A program made the translations under genes and the position numbers. A stretch of DNA of 64,000 nucleotides from Enoplolaimus lenunculus (Eukaryota; Nematoda; Enoplea; Enoplida; Thoracostomopsidae): NCBI GenBank assembly GCA_030248215.1, contig JASANG010001329.1, positions 434,001-498,000 of the forward strand, written 5' to 3'. Shown here one piece after another: positions 1 through 11,069 of this stretch; position 1 is the stretch's first letter, and each line of letters starts with the position of its first letter. Below the pieces are notes generated by a model that did not search any database, was not told where the DNA came from, and worked only from the letters and a program-made list of their open reading frames with translations.

Positions 1-14
1 TCGCTTTCTTTTAG

Positions 15-2641
15 GACGGAACATGTAATTTAGAGACGCACCGTGCGTTTTCTCATGACGTAACTCGTACCGGAACGCCTCCAATCCGATCAGATGCGAT
101 AACTAAATTTGACGAAGTTGATACGTAAGCATTGTTATTTAGTTGTGTGCAGTGGAGTAGCAGCCTGGTGGGGGGCTTGGCTTCAGGCCATTCCATTTAG
201 GTGTCAGAAAATTTTGCATGACATATAATAGAAATTTTGGCCAATGTTACTTTAAGGGGCGTAACAGTAGATTAATCGTATTCCAAGCCTAAGCCTAAGC
301 CTAAGCGTTGCAAAAATGTGTTCCTAAACCTAGCCTAAGCCTAAACCTAAGCCTGAGCAGAAAAATGTAATCTAGAATCTAAACCTACCCTTTTATAGAC
401 CCGCCAGAAACCTGGACGCCATTTAAAGTAACATGGGCCGAAATTTTTATGAAAAATACTAAATTCCATACATTACAAATTAGATGCCTACCTTACAAAT
501 TATTAAAATTGCGTTTGGCTTCTCGCTTGCAGCGCTCGCAAGGTTTGTTCCAATATTTTATATCGCGCATCAGCGTATGTGACCCCGTACATTTTAAAAT
601 CAGCTGTTGCGCTCATATCTGTAACAAAACACAATTTTTAATTGGCTACGCTAATTTTTAATTGGCTACGCTAGCAGAATTCAAATCCGGACCAGTAGCC
701 TAGAAAAGAGGATAGTTGCAGAGGGCTCAGCCCAGCCTCCTTGGAAAATTTTTAGCCCCTAAAGCAATTTCAACCTTGCTTTTTAATTCTTTAAAAACCC
801 TTGTTAGCAAGGTGAGTTGGCTACATGCCTGTAGATATTCGTGCCGTTAGCTGAGCTTTATGACAATTAACAACAAAACTCCTGTTCTTGATTTGGTTTT
901 TAACCAAAATCAAAATATTTTACTACAAGGCCCAGCAAATGTTGGTTTTGACGGACGGACTGAACGTGAATGGTAATAATAGAACAAACAAGCTAAAATA
1001 CATACAAAGTGGAACGAAAACAATACGCAAAACGAATAATATAAACTCTGTACTGAAATGACTTTTATTCACAAAATAAAAAAATATGGTAACGAACGAG
1101 CAAATCATCAATACTGATATTTAATGTTTGAGAAATTTGCAAGGTAGAGTTAAAAAAGTACTGTAGTGACCCGAAGTAGAGGGGGTAATAAAAGGGGATC
1201 CCCATTTTGAGTCCCAATCTATAGAAGTCCGTATCCCTAATAAAAGTCCGTAAGCGGATAGAGTCTCTAAACCCTAAATAGAGTCCATAAATGTCAATTA
1301 TCCCTAATTGTAGCGCATGAATGATTCAATGACCAAATAATTTGAGTTTGTTAAAGCTTACTTAAATTTTGAAAGTACATTTCTAAGTATAACCTTGCAT
1401 TATCGCTCAAGCTATTGTCACAAGACAAATAAACGTTTAATTCAACGGACAGTTGCAGTACCGGATATATTTCAGTAATGAAGGGTGGCGAAGCGTGGGT
1501 TATAAATAAATAACAGTCCGTAACCGAATAACAGGGGTACACTCTGGACAGGCCAAATAAATATCAGCCCCCTCTCTTATTCGGGTCACTCCAGTGCATA
1601 CATACATACATACATACATACATACATGCATACATAATAATTTGAGTTTGTTAAAGCTTACTTAAATTTTGAAAGTACATTTCTAAGTATAACCTTGCAT
1701 TATCGCTCAAGCTATTGTCACAAGACAAATAAACGTTTAATTCAACGGACAGTTGCAGTACCGGATATATTTCAGTAATGAAGGGTGGCGGAGCGTGGGT
1801 TATAACTAAATAACAGTCCGTAACCGAATAACAGGGGTACACTCTGGACAGGCCAAATAAATATCAGCCCCCTCTCTTATTCGGGTCACTCCAGTACATA
1901 CATACATATATATATGGCGGAGCGTGGGTGATAAATAAATAACAGTCCGTAACCGAATAACAGGGGGTACACTGTGGACAGGCCAAATAAATATCAGCCC
2001 CCTCTCTTATTCTGGTCACTCCAGTACATACATACATATATATATGGCGGAGCGTGGGTGATAAATAAATAACAGTCCGTAACCGAATAACAGGGGGTAC
2101 ACTGTGGACAGGCCAAATAAATATCAGCCCCCTCTCTTATTCGGGTCACTCCAGTACATACATACATATATATATGGCGGAGCGTGGGTGATAAATAAAT
2201 AACAGTCCGTAACCGAATAACAGGGGGTACACTCTGGACAGGCAAAATAAATATCAGCCCCCTCTCTTATTCGGGTCACTCCAGTACATACATAGGTTCC
2301 CTCTCATAAATTGGAGTCGAAAACTACTGGCTACAGAAAATATCAGTAGCATCTGAATCCGGCGTTTGTTTGTTTGCAAAAAGTTTTAAACAAAGCTGTA
2401 TACTCTCTTGAAATGAATGATCTGGTTGCGCCCTTGGTTTCGAACGAACGATTTGTTGCGATTTAATTTTAGCTACACTGCGTTATACTGTTACAAACCG
2501 GCAAATCCGGATGAACTTGAACTTGACGAAGGCGATATTGTGATGGTTGTTGAAAAATGTGACGACGGTTGGTACATTGGAACATCATTGAGAACGGGCA
2601 AATTTGGCACATTTCCAGGAAATTATGTCAAACTGCTATAA
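15..2641 (+). CDS. sorb-1: SORBS/CAP/vinexin-family adaptor, last two exons (partial, 5' part outside window)
   Basis: Exons at 15-124 and 2473-2641. The first opens after a pyrimidine-rich tract ending TTTTAG and closes at AC|GTAAGC. The second opens after AATTTTAG and ends with TAA at 2639-2641. Phase 2 meets phase 1, so the frame is kept. The second exon encodes a complete SH3 domain at the very C-terminus: ALYCYKP, DELELDEGDI, the CDDGWYIGTS tryptophan region and FPGNYVKLL. This closely matches the third SH3 domain of SORBS1/2/3, which also ends the protein with a GTFPGNYVKPL-type tail. SORBS proteins link vinculin-type adhesions to the actin cytoskeleton and, in muscle, sit at dense bodies or Z-lines. 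The preceding exon is a Ser/Thr/Pro-containing linker. The 2.3 kb intron holds a family A MITE and an amplified family B MITE. POSH/SH3RF SH3 domains are a less good match. Confidence 0.85.
239..439. mobile_element. Family A MITE with telomere-like hexamers (reference copy)
   Basis: Termini GGCCAATGTTACTTTAAGGG and its near reverse complement (AAAGTAACATGGGCC) are flanked by a perfect 8-bp target duplication, GAAATTTT, at 231-238 and 440-447. The interior carries four consecutive CCTAAG units near 284-306 and further degenerate ones, equal to TTAGGC on the other strand. There is no coding capacity. An 8-bp duplication with GG termini would fit a Merlin- or hAT-type parent; this is inference. 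The element lies in a SORBS intron. Confidence 0.85.
1161..1594. mobile_element. Family B MITE (reference copy)
   Basis: Left terminus CTGTAGTGACCCGAA follows TA; the right terminus is TTATTCGGGTCACTCCAG followed by TG. It is 434 bp with no open frame of its own. TA-flanked termini suggest a Tc1/mariner-type parent (inference). The same sequence recurs complete or in part at 14789-15215, 25968-26359, 53022-54316 and 54650-54938. Confidence 0.75.
1595..2294. repeat. Tandem amplification of the family B right end with CATA microsatellite joints
   Basis: Bases 1639-1895 repeat 1339-1595 almost exactly (period about 300). Three further units of 130 bp start at 1916, 2046 and 2176; each holds only the last ~110 bp of family B plus a (CATA)n/(TA)n joint. 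The near identity of units suggests recent slippage or unequal crossing-over. Similar 60-80-residue open frames on the minus strand here are repeat shadows. Confidence 0.9.
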
Positions 2642-4096
2642 TTATGCGCGTGTATTTGGCGAAACCATGCCAAATTTTGGATACAAAATGTCAATATACT
2701 TGCCGAAGTCTTATTGCGTCACTGTTGCGTGAATTAGTGGCTGAATCGAGGAAGTTGATAAATGTTTGTAATCGAGAATATGAAAAACAATTTCGTTACA
2801 TACCTAAGAATATTGTAAGCAATGTTACGATCAGAAAACAGTATTAAGAAAAATCAGATAAAACTAACCGAATCTGCCGCTGTGATTTGAGAGCGAAAAT
2901 TTTTGACTAAAAGAACTTGCAACTGCAAGTTTTATCACAACACCCATGAATAAAGCTTGCAGCTGTAACTTTCACCTGCAAGTTCGCGCTGCAAAAATGT
3001 TGTACATGCAAGTTGCAACTACCAGTTTTAGGAGCAAAAGTTGCACTTGCAAGTAGAATTTGGGAGTTCTTGCTGCAAAAACTGGTACGCGTAAAAAGAT
3101 CTATTCTAAGCTACTTTCTCTGATCGCGACTGAAGTCTAATTTCACTGACAGGGTGATTTGTCAAATTTTATGTCCACATAAAATACCCTGTAGTCATTC
3201 CGCAATCGACACAATACGACAGTGTTCAGCCTAAGATTGTACCATTCTAATTTAAGTATGCCATGGTATAAAATTGAGCCTTCAAAACCTATAATCTGTT
3301 TATTAAAAGTTGAAACGCTCCACATGCGTATTTTGGGCACTGTTCCAGCCGATTTTATATACGTATATTCTTCATCAGTTAAAATCGAATATATACAGTG
3401 AAGATTGTTTACATTTTGTTTGTGTATTGCTCTATGAAACATTTGATTTGGACATACCCTTTTAGTTTAGATTGTGCGTAGTCTGAATTTAACAACAGGT
3501 AGAGTTGCAAATGTTGCAACCGCATTGTCTAGTGGGATAAAATGAAAATATTAGAATTGATCCAATTTTTACCTCAAAACAGCGTACATCGGCGAGTTCA
3601 TATTATAAGATTTACCAGCAAACTGTTATTTATCTGTCTGCTTATTTTGGGTCATTTCCGTTATCCCCCAACACGCGGGACCTTAAAAACTCGAATTCAT
3701 TCAAAAATTCAAATTTAGGCATGGAATGATCAGGGGAGGTCATGAGAAGCTCAAATATGTAAAAACTTTTCAACCAACCATTTTTGGGCAAACGCGGGCT
3801 GGGGGAATAACGGAAATGACCCCTTATTTTTTGCTGTTATTGTAGAGCTAGTCATATTTATACTTTCACATTTTATTAATAAATATATTAATAAGTTTAA
3901 GGAAAAGCATAGATTATTCACATGGTGTCGGCACAGACCCGTAGCCAGGTTACCTTGCTAGGGGAGTGCTAAAACATTTTAGAAGGGGTATATAGGGGTT
4001 TTCGTTGAGTTACACGCAAAGTTGAAAACTTAATAGCGGGGCCAAAATTTTTCCATGGATCGCTGAGCACCCTGGGTCATCAGTGTCGACAGGCAT
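2642..4096. other. SORBS 3' flank, no firm gene
   Basis: An AATAAA at 2949-2954 could be the SORBS polyadenylation signal. From about 2915 to 3090 there is a cluster of TGCAAGTT/AACTTGCA-type motifs in both orientations. A 99-codon minus-strand open frame at 3143-3442 matches no family I know. The remainder shows nothing. Confidence 0.5.
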
Positions 4097-4241
4097 GGCC
4101 CATGTAATGATCAGGGGCGGAACGTTTTTCTATGGGACTGCAATAGAGTAAGCTTAAGCTGTAGATTAATTGTTTTGCTTGGCTTAGGCTTAGGCTTAGA
4201 AATATGCTTATAATACTGTGCGCCCCTGTTTTACATTGGCC
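4097..4241. mobile_element. Family A MITE
   Basis: Termini GGCCCATGTAATGATCAGGG and CCCCTGTTTTACATTGGC; interior with GGCTTAGGCTTAGG hexamers. Flanks ACAGGCAT and ACAGCTAT are a degenerate 8-bp duplication. Confidence 0.75.
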
Positions 4242-4567
4242 ACAGCTATTAATTTTCATCAAAAAGACTAACAGCCGTTAATTTTAACAAAGTTCACTAG
4301 TTTCACGCTTTAAAGCTACAACGTATTAATCGCTCTTTTAAACATGCTTATCTAGTAAATTAGACCATACACTAAATTTACTTATGATTTATAACCAATA
4401 CCTCAAAATCACGTTTATTCTGGCAAAATAATATGCGATAAAAATCCAGGAATCCTCTTAGGGCGCGACCATCCCGAAGAATTAAATCCGTCTTATAGTG
4501 TAGATTTATATATTTAGACCTAATCTTTTACGTTTTTATTGGAGCCCTTCCTAGTTATCAGCCTATG

Positions 4568-4754
4568 GGCCCATGTTAGTTTAAGGGGTGTCCAGGTTTC
4601 TGGTGGGTCTACAAAAGAGTAGGTTTAGATTTTAGATTACATTTTTTTGGCTTAGGCTTTAGGCTTAGGAACTAATTTTTGCAACGCTTAGCCTTAGGCT
4701 TAGGCTTAAGAATACGCTTAATCTACTGTTACGCCCCTTAAAGTAACATTGGCC
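4568..4754. mobile_element. Family A MITE, subfamily close to the copy at 239
   Basis: Opens GGCCCATGTTAGTTTAAGGG and closes CCTTAAAGTAACATTGGCC. The interior has CTTAGGCTTAGGC runs. It lies directly downstream of the 3' end of the receptor-like gene. Confidence 0.75.
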
Positions 4755-4772
4755 AGCTTAAAGGCGTGCAGT

Positions 4773-6173
4773 TTACACCATTGACAATTGTGCAGAAAAT
4801 CTGGTTGGTCGAACATTGACGCGAAAATATAGTATTTCAAGCACAAGAACGCCGCCTCCAATTGTGATCAGACCAGCATGCAGACGTATCGATGTGAGCA
4901 AACGATAAATATCAATAATGTGAAACCTAGAAGAATCCTGAGCGGAAATTTTGGCTGCATTCAGCAAAGATAATCGTTTCCGTCGAATCACGTATTTATC
5001 GTAACCTAAAATTGAATGGCTTAATGCATTAAAACAACTGTCGATAGAAAATAGCTTTTCCAGAGTATTAACGGTAGTGAGTGGTAGATTTCTCGAGCAA
5101 TGATACGCACGAAACTTGGTTATACGTGGCGATAACAGTAATGTCGATAACGATGCAGATCCAACGCGTGTATGCAACAAAATTGACGTAGAAATGAAAT
5201 CAAGCAGCAGTAAAGGTGTCCTACGGCGCGCTGTGTGACCAACATGTGTTTGCACAGGGCTACGATTGTAGACGTCAAATAAAATACGAATTGCTGTACT
5301 CATTATATCATTGTCAGAACGAATTACAGTAACTGATTCATCCGGTCTGGCTGTTTCGATAAAAGCGCGGTCCCTGTGAAGTAAGCGATGGATCCAATCA
5401 GGAATTACAAGCTCACAAACGTTTCGACGCAAACATTTGTGAACGTCGTCAATGTTGTTAACGACACTTTTCATCGACAAAGGTTGTGAAATATACGCGG
5501 CGATAAGGTTGCTTCCAATACCAAGCACGAACAGAGCCCAGTATCCTTTCAACGCTCGAAATTTGCGCCGGTCGTTTAACGCTGGTGACAAACTATGTGG
5601 TAGATGACCGTTCGCGACTTTGCTGATGCGTCTAATAAGACGCTTTTCAACTTTATCACCAATCGCGAGCAATCCAGTTATCGCTGCGAACAAAACAATT
5701 GAAGTAGGTTTGAAAAGATGCAGAAAAAGTGTTGAACCTACATGTTTACGTACGGATTTCACTGACACAATAAAGAAATCGGACATATATCCGCATAGCC
5801 GAAACACTTTGCGGCTCATAACCGATGTTGATTCAGCTTTTCGTGCGATGCAGTCGCATTGTGGTTGTTGCGACAAGTCTCCAGTGTTTGCCAAATATTG
5901 AATCAAGCTTGACTCGTAACCAGCCAGTGGAATTGGCTTAACAGTCACGTTCAGTGTCGTGTGATATAGCAGTGATAGAAATGCTTCTATTTCGATGCCT
6001 CGGTGGGCGCAGTCAAAAGGAACGCCACGGGTAATAGTTTTCCTCCAGTGACGTACTGAAAAGTCTGAGTGTGGTGCAGTGAAACACGGTGTTGCATACG
6101 GTTGAATCTCGTTCATGCATATGGTTAGTGAGTTTGGTGACATTGATGTTGAAGTATCAACCGAAGTTGTCAT
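4773..6173 (-). CDS. Divergent ionotropic glutamate receptor-like protein
   Basis: A single 466-codon frame, counted from the first in-frame ATG; a stop lies upstream at 6225-6227. An upstream exon carrying a signal peptide is possible because none is visible. The layout is that of ionotropic receptors: a ligand-binding S1-like segment (about 45-140, ending GYMSDFFIVSVKS), a hydrophobic helix (148-172), a short loop, a second helix with GSNLIAAYISQPLS (210-232) that recalls the SYTANLAAFLT helix of glutamate receptors, a long S2-like stretch, and a last helix near 432-451. The loop between the first two helices is too short for a clear pore helix, and the canonical ligand-binding Arg and Glu cannot be assigned. 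It may be a chemosensory-type receptor acting at the plasma membrane. The absence of introns in 1.4 kb contrasts with its neighbours. A decayed receptor gene cannot be excluded, although the frame is open throughout. Confidence 0.55.
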   Translation of the reverse strand: MTTSVDTSTSMSPNSLTICMNEIQPYATPCFTAPHSDFSVRHWRKTITRGVPFDCAHRGIEIEAFLSLLYHTTLNVTVKPIPLAGYESSLIQYLANTGDLSQQPQCDCIARKAESTSVMSRKVFRLCGYMSDFFIVSVKSVRKHVGSTLFLHLFKPTSIVLFAAITGLLAIGDKVEKRLIRRISKVANGHLPHSLSPALNDRRKFRALKGYWALFVLGIGSNLIAAYISQPLSMKSVVNNIDDVHKCLRRNVCELVIPDWIHRLLHRDRAFIETARPDESVTVIRSDNDIMSTAIRILFDVYNRSPVQTHVGHTARRRTPLLLLDFISTSILLHTRVGSASLSTLLLSPRITKFRAYHCSRNLPLTTVNTLEKLFSIDSCFNALSHSILGYDKYVIRRKRLSLLNAAKISAQDSSRFHIIDIYRLLTSIRLHAGLITIGGGVLVLEILYFRVNVRPTRFSAQLSMV

Positions 6174-6511
6174 TGTTTGCGTTTTGAAGTTGGAGCCGTG
6201 GTTGCATTCAGAGAAAAACACCCGTTATAGCCTTCCAGGAAAGTTATTTGGTTTACTTGACGAAGTTTTGAAACTGCAGATATTATACACAATTGCTTAT
6301 ATAGGAAACATAAAAATACTTTTAAGTTTGTATTTGAGATACAACTATCGTGTAAGAATATGTTGTCAGATATTTGTTCCAAAAATAAATCGTGTGAGTA
6401 GGCCTCTTTTGTATCAATTTTTATATGTGCAGTCGTGTGCTTCAGTTTAGCCGGCCTTAGTAGTTAATCAATTTTACCGTCAAGTCCAAGGGACACTTGT
6501 ACAAACTGAAC

Positions 6512-6646
6512 GGCCCATGTTTACTTTTTGGGCCTTCCCATTTTCAGGGGGCACTGCAGTAGAACAGGCTTACATTTTTGACCGTTTAGGCTTAAACCTA
6601 GCATTTATGCTCAAACACCAGTTACAGCCCTAAACGTTACATTGGT
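6512..6646. mobile_element. Family A MITE, diverged
   Basis: GGCCCATGTTTAC at the left and GTTACATTGGTC at the right, with few hexamers left inside. Confidence 0.55.
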
Positions 6647-6898
6647 CAATTCAACAAGCAAGAAACGGATCCGTAATTATTTATCCATAACATTTTTAGT
6701 GTTAGGTCTAAATGTATTATAATATATCAAACGCTGCATAAACACAATCCCTTTTGATCCGCAACGAGACTTTAAAGTGTTTCGACGATGAACCAGGTCA
6801 CAAAACGAAGTATAAAGACTGTGTTGTGCAGTACAACTAAGTATAAAAATGAACGGTTCTGAACGTTTGACAAAATTAGGTACCAATGTATATAGTAG

Positions 6899-7060
6899 GG
6901 CTATAACAGTAGTATAAGCAGATTCCTAAGTCTAAACCTAAACAGAAACGTAAAAATGAGCTTAAGCCTAAGCTTAAGCTTAGCCTAAGCAAAAAATAAT
7001 CTAAAGCTTAACCTAATTCTATTGCAGTAGCATAGAAAAACGGTCCGCCCCAGATTTCTA
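6899..7060. mobile_element. Family A MITE, end-eroded
   Basis: Contains GGCTATAACAGTAGTATAAGC, CCTAAGCTTAAGCTTAGCC and a TCCGCCCCAG end, all family A landmarks, but lacks clean termini. Confidence 0.5.
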
Positions 7061-7854
7061 ACACAGGCTGACAAAACGCTCGTTCAATATTTGACAGTGT
7101 TTTCAGCATTGCGTTCAAAACGGAAAAACCAGATTTGTTGTAATTTTAATATAATCTCTGAATGTAAACAAAACTAGTCCGCCTGCTTTGCGCAATGCGC
7201 AAAGTAAATAGCGAAAACACAAAAATTTCCACGCAAATTTTCTCTTCATAGAACGAAGAACAATTAATCACGTGTATTTCCTAAAGAATCTTTTGTAAAC
7301 AATGTAATGCTAGAAATTTGCCCAAAATACGTATGTGGGGTGTTCCAGCTTTAATACATAGATAAGAAAAAGTCTACGTATAATCGAGATGAAAATAGTC
7401 CTTTACTTATTTATAGCACAAGCTTGAGGCGTATTTTCGTAAAATAAATTATTTGCTGGCTGGCAAACTTCATATCTTTATTTTTAGCTTTTAGCAAACA
7501 TAGAACAAAACCATATCAAAATTGCAGTATACACGTCAACGATAGATAATTGGATCGAGTTATCTTGTACTATTGTAAGCTCAGAGAGAAAAAATACGCG
7601 AAACTTGAGACAACTGCAGTTGGCCGTGTGAATCCAATGAAATCTAACGCCAAATTAGATTTGCGTCAAAAATAAGAACGGTATAGAAAGTTATCTTATT
7701 CGTGTAAACTTTTAATTCTAGAGAACACAACAATATTTTGTTTAGTGTTAGTATCAAGCCATATACACGTGCAATTTTTTGCTGCGAGCAGTCGGTAAAG
7801 ATTTTTTACCCGCACTGCGCTTTACCGCAGAATTTCATTAGCTTAGACTTTTAA
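7061..7854. other. AT-rich intergenic DNA
   Basis: I see no coding, RNA or repeat signal in this stretch. Confidence 0.5.
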
Positions 7855-7945
7855 ACTCAGGTCGAAGCTTAGGCATAAGCTTAAGCTTGAGCTTATGCTT
7901 CGGTTTAGGCTTACGTTTCGGCGCAGGTTTAGGCTTTTAAGAACA
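7855..7945. repeat. Degenerate TTAGGC-like hexamer tract
   Basis: Repeated GGCTTA/GCTTAAGC-type units, probably a family A remnant with lost ends, directly beside the minisatellite at 7963. Confidence 0.5.
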
Positions 7946-7962
7946 AGTGCATTCCTGGTCTC

Positions 7963-8268
7963 GAAACTGTCTGAAGTTACCGAACAACCCAGCAAAAACA
8001 CTAGCTCGAAACTGTCCGAGTGTGAATCCAACCAGCGAAAACATAGACTCGAAACTGTCTTTCCCGATCAACCCAGCAAAACCATAAGCTCAAAACTGTC
8101 CCAGCCAACACAGTGAAACGTAGGCTCGAAGTTGTCTCAGCCGTTTCGACCGACCCAGCGCAAACATATGCTTGAAGCTGTTTCGGCTATTCGGACAAAT
8201 CCAGCGAAAACATAGACTTAAACTTTTCTCGGTTGTCCCGACCGACTCAGTGAAAACAAAGTCCCGAA
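7963..8268. repeat. Minisatellite of about 45-bp units
   Basis: Seven units of roughly 36-46 bp, each opening near GAAACTGTC and closing near AAACATAGACTC, starting at about 7963, 8008, 8051, 8092, 8128, 8174 and 8220. Unit lengths are not all multiples of three, so the long open frames on both strands (7895-8116 and 8090-8443) are best read as repeat by-products. Confidence 0.75.
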
Positions 8269-8709
8269 CGTGCGACAGAGCCGCCAAACGCATGGACTCA
8301 AATGTGTCATGAGTGTCTTGACGCATAAGAACGGGAAATAATGAAACGACACTTTTCAATTGATGAAAGTGACCAGCTTGGCCAAACCGTACATCCTTTC
8401 CGGGCATGGTAGCAATCGCTGATTTACGCTTCAACAGACGCATTGAATAACAACTGAAAATCTAATACTATATCGGCACAAGGTATGCATTACACTGAAT
8501 AGCAATGCACCTGTTTGGTATAAAACACTACACAACTGTCGGGTACTTGCTAAAACAGTCGTTTTTTAATTGGTCGATTTTTCCAACTTTCACAATTGAC
8601 CGAACGTTATTGCTTGTTCAGAAACAACCGGTGGAAGGAAAGGCTTAAGATTGAATCACTAGTCGAAAGTAGTTTTTGCTGCAGTTGTATTCTAGACAGC
8701 TCTTATGCA

Positions 8710-9013
8710 CAAGCGGATCCACAGGAGGGCGGGGGGTGCACATTTCTCCAATGAAAAATTTTTTGTGATAAAATGGTATTAAGGCCCCTACCTTACAAAT
8801 TTTTCCTTCAGAAAACGCTTTGTAAAATAATAAGGACTCTAGTTTTCCCATTAGAAAATTTTTTGGTGATAAAATGATGTAGGCTCTACCTTCCAATTTT
8901 TCCAACTCGCAAAAATTTCTGGTGATAAAATGATAAGGTTTCTACCTTACAATTTTTGCGTTTTATAACATTTGCCACACCGCATACCAGCAGAAATCCT
9001 GGATCCGCCGCTG
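8710..9013. mobile_element. hAT-like MITE with GCGGATCCA termini and internal ~65-bp repeats
   Basis: Left end CAAGCGGATCCACAGG; right end CCTGGATCCGCCGCTG. Termini of the CAGTGGCGGATCCAGG type are known from hAT transposons. Inside are three or four diverged units containing GGTGATAAAATGATA and TCTACCTTACAA. Confidence 0.6.
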
Positions 9014-11069
9014 TTCTTGCGGCAAAATAAAGCGCTTCAGATGATTTGGTTTCCGTTGTCTTTTAGAAAACTATAGTGAAATCATTCCCGGGAGTAAATA
9101 TATCTATTTTTTAATGTCATCGGATTAAATCATCTCAAATCGTGATATAAGGAGGATTAAGAATCTTTACAACGTAGAAAAAATTCCCTACGGCACATTT
9201 ACACAGGGAGCAAAAATTCTAGAGAAGTTTAGATGCTGTACACATAGTACAGTATACCACAAGCTAACGTCCGGTTGATTAAAGCCTACTTAGTTGACTT
9301 TTAAAGTTGGTTGACAAAAAACTGTAATTGGAACATTAACTCCAGATAATTTCATCATACAAGTTGATGTTTTAAAAAATTGCTAAAAGATCAAAGAGTA
9401 TTTGAAGGTTCAGGCGACGGTTGTTAACGCAGCGTAGTGTAAATAAATTTAACTAACCCATGTATCGCGATCAATGATGACAGGTCAAAATTTCGCGTTA
9501 GCCATTAATACTAAATATTCAAGTTGTTTTGTTAACAATAAACATAAATTCATTGTTCTTAAGCCTAAGCCAAAAATTAAGTTTATCCAAAAATTAGTCT
9601 AAAGTTTAAGCTAACTCTATTGCATTCCCGTGGAAAAACGGTGCGCCAGTGATCTTTAAATGCGCGACTATCCTGAACGACGTTCATTACATAGTTTTCT
9701 CAGTGTAAAATATATTTAAACATTAACAATTGAAAATTTTAAGCAATGTTTTTAATGCATTATTGGAAGCAACCTTTGAGCGCAAATATTTCACAATAGT
9801 CGATTTTAGGCAACGAAGCATATGAATAATGATGAAACTTAAAGTTAAAATTTCTTTATTTTATGAGAAGTTTCAGAACTGTGTCACAATTTTGCAGTCT
9901 ACCGTGCCACATAATTCTTTGGCATATATCTCCCTAAATTTTTAATTTTTCGGTTATTTTGTGGTCCGTATTCTGTATTATAGCTTGTTGATTTGAACAG
10001 TGTTATATCTTTCACAGCAGTAAGTAGCATTTTGCATTTGTTTTGCACGCACGAATGCAGTACCGTTTCCTGTTCAGCAAGTTGTCGGTAGGAGTTCGTA
10101 AACGTACAGTCTAACAAACCGAAGCCTCTGCTGATCCTTATCATTATATTATCCACATATCATGGTTTACTTCAGACACGCTTATAAGGGGTGTATACAA
10201 AAAGGAAATATGACTGAAATACTCTGAAATATCCATACAGCTAAAAAAATAGAAACTGTTTACATGTGTCAGACTTTTCCTATCATTACTGGCAAGAAAT
10301 TGTTTAGGTGTAGGTTGCACAACTTTTTTCTATGAACTTATATGTCCTTCCAAATCTTAGCTACACCTCTGAAACGCTTTTACATCATATATATACGCAG
10401 TAGGCGTTGCAAACATTTTATAAAAATCAAATATATAGACTTAATCAAATATCGCCGTGTTGAATAACGATCACAATGGGATTCTTGTGCGTCTTTTATA
10501 AAAATATATGAAAAATCCTTTTGACCGCCGCTAAATCAGATATCCACAAACCTTCAAGAGTTAATTTTGCCCTTTAGAAGCGAAAATGAAAGTAGACCGC
10601 AATATAGTAGCGATGACGATAATGCCTTTTTGAAAATATATTATTTTCGGGTTTGATTCGAGAATTATAGTAATTTGGCATTCTCATCAGTATACTTGAA
10701 TTGAAACAGTTGGTGCATTTGTCTCAAATTATTGACCTGATATTTTGGTTTACAATTTTAAAATTATATGTATTTAAAAGCATGGCACATGTTGTAATTT
10801 AGATTTTGCCATCTCTATATAAGAAAACAATGATTGATTCCGTTATTATTATTGATTTTTAAATTTTAGACTCATTTGTGAAACAGTTCAAATATTCTTT
10901 AATCTGATATCCTGTATATTTTAAAAGTGCCATACATGCCTGGCCGCCGTAACCGTTGCATAAGCATATTTATTAAGCAAGATCGAAGCAGTTCTCCCCG
11001 TTAATACTTTAATGTATATATCTACTCTAACTTCTTGAAATGAAATACTTGATGCGCTCTTAGCTGAAG
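9014..11069. other. Intergenic stretch, no firm gene
   Basis: A family A remnant lies near 9550-9660 (CCTAAGCC and GTGCGCCAGTGATCTTTA). A minus-strand frame of 85 codons at 9899-10156 has no recognisable domain. Nothing else is seen. Confidence 0.45.

Noticed and set aside
284-310. Interstitial telomere or chromosome-end sequence
   Set aside because: The CCTAAG run is short, lies within a MITE with its own target duplication, and recurs in many copies with the same flanks.
1351-2245. Minus-strand frames of 63-83 codons as a small gene family
   Set aside because: They are identical because they sit in amplified family B MITE sequence.
3143-3442. 99-codon minus-strand gene
   Set aside because: Open frame with plausible composition but no recognised domain and no splice or start context to support it.
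8090-8443. 117-codon minus-strand protein
   Set aside because: Most of it is the antisense of the 45-bp minisatellite, whose units differ in length by non-multiples of three.
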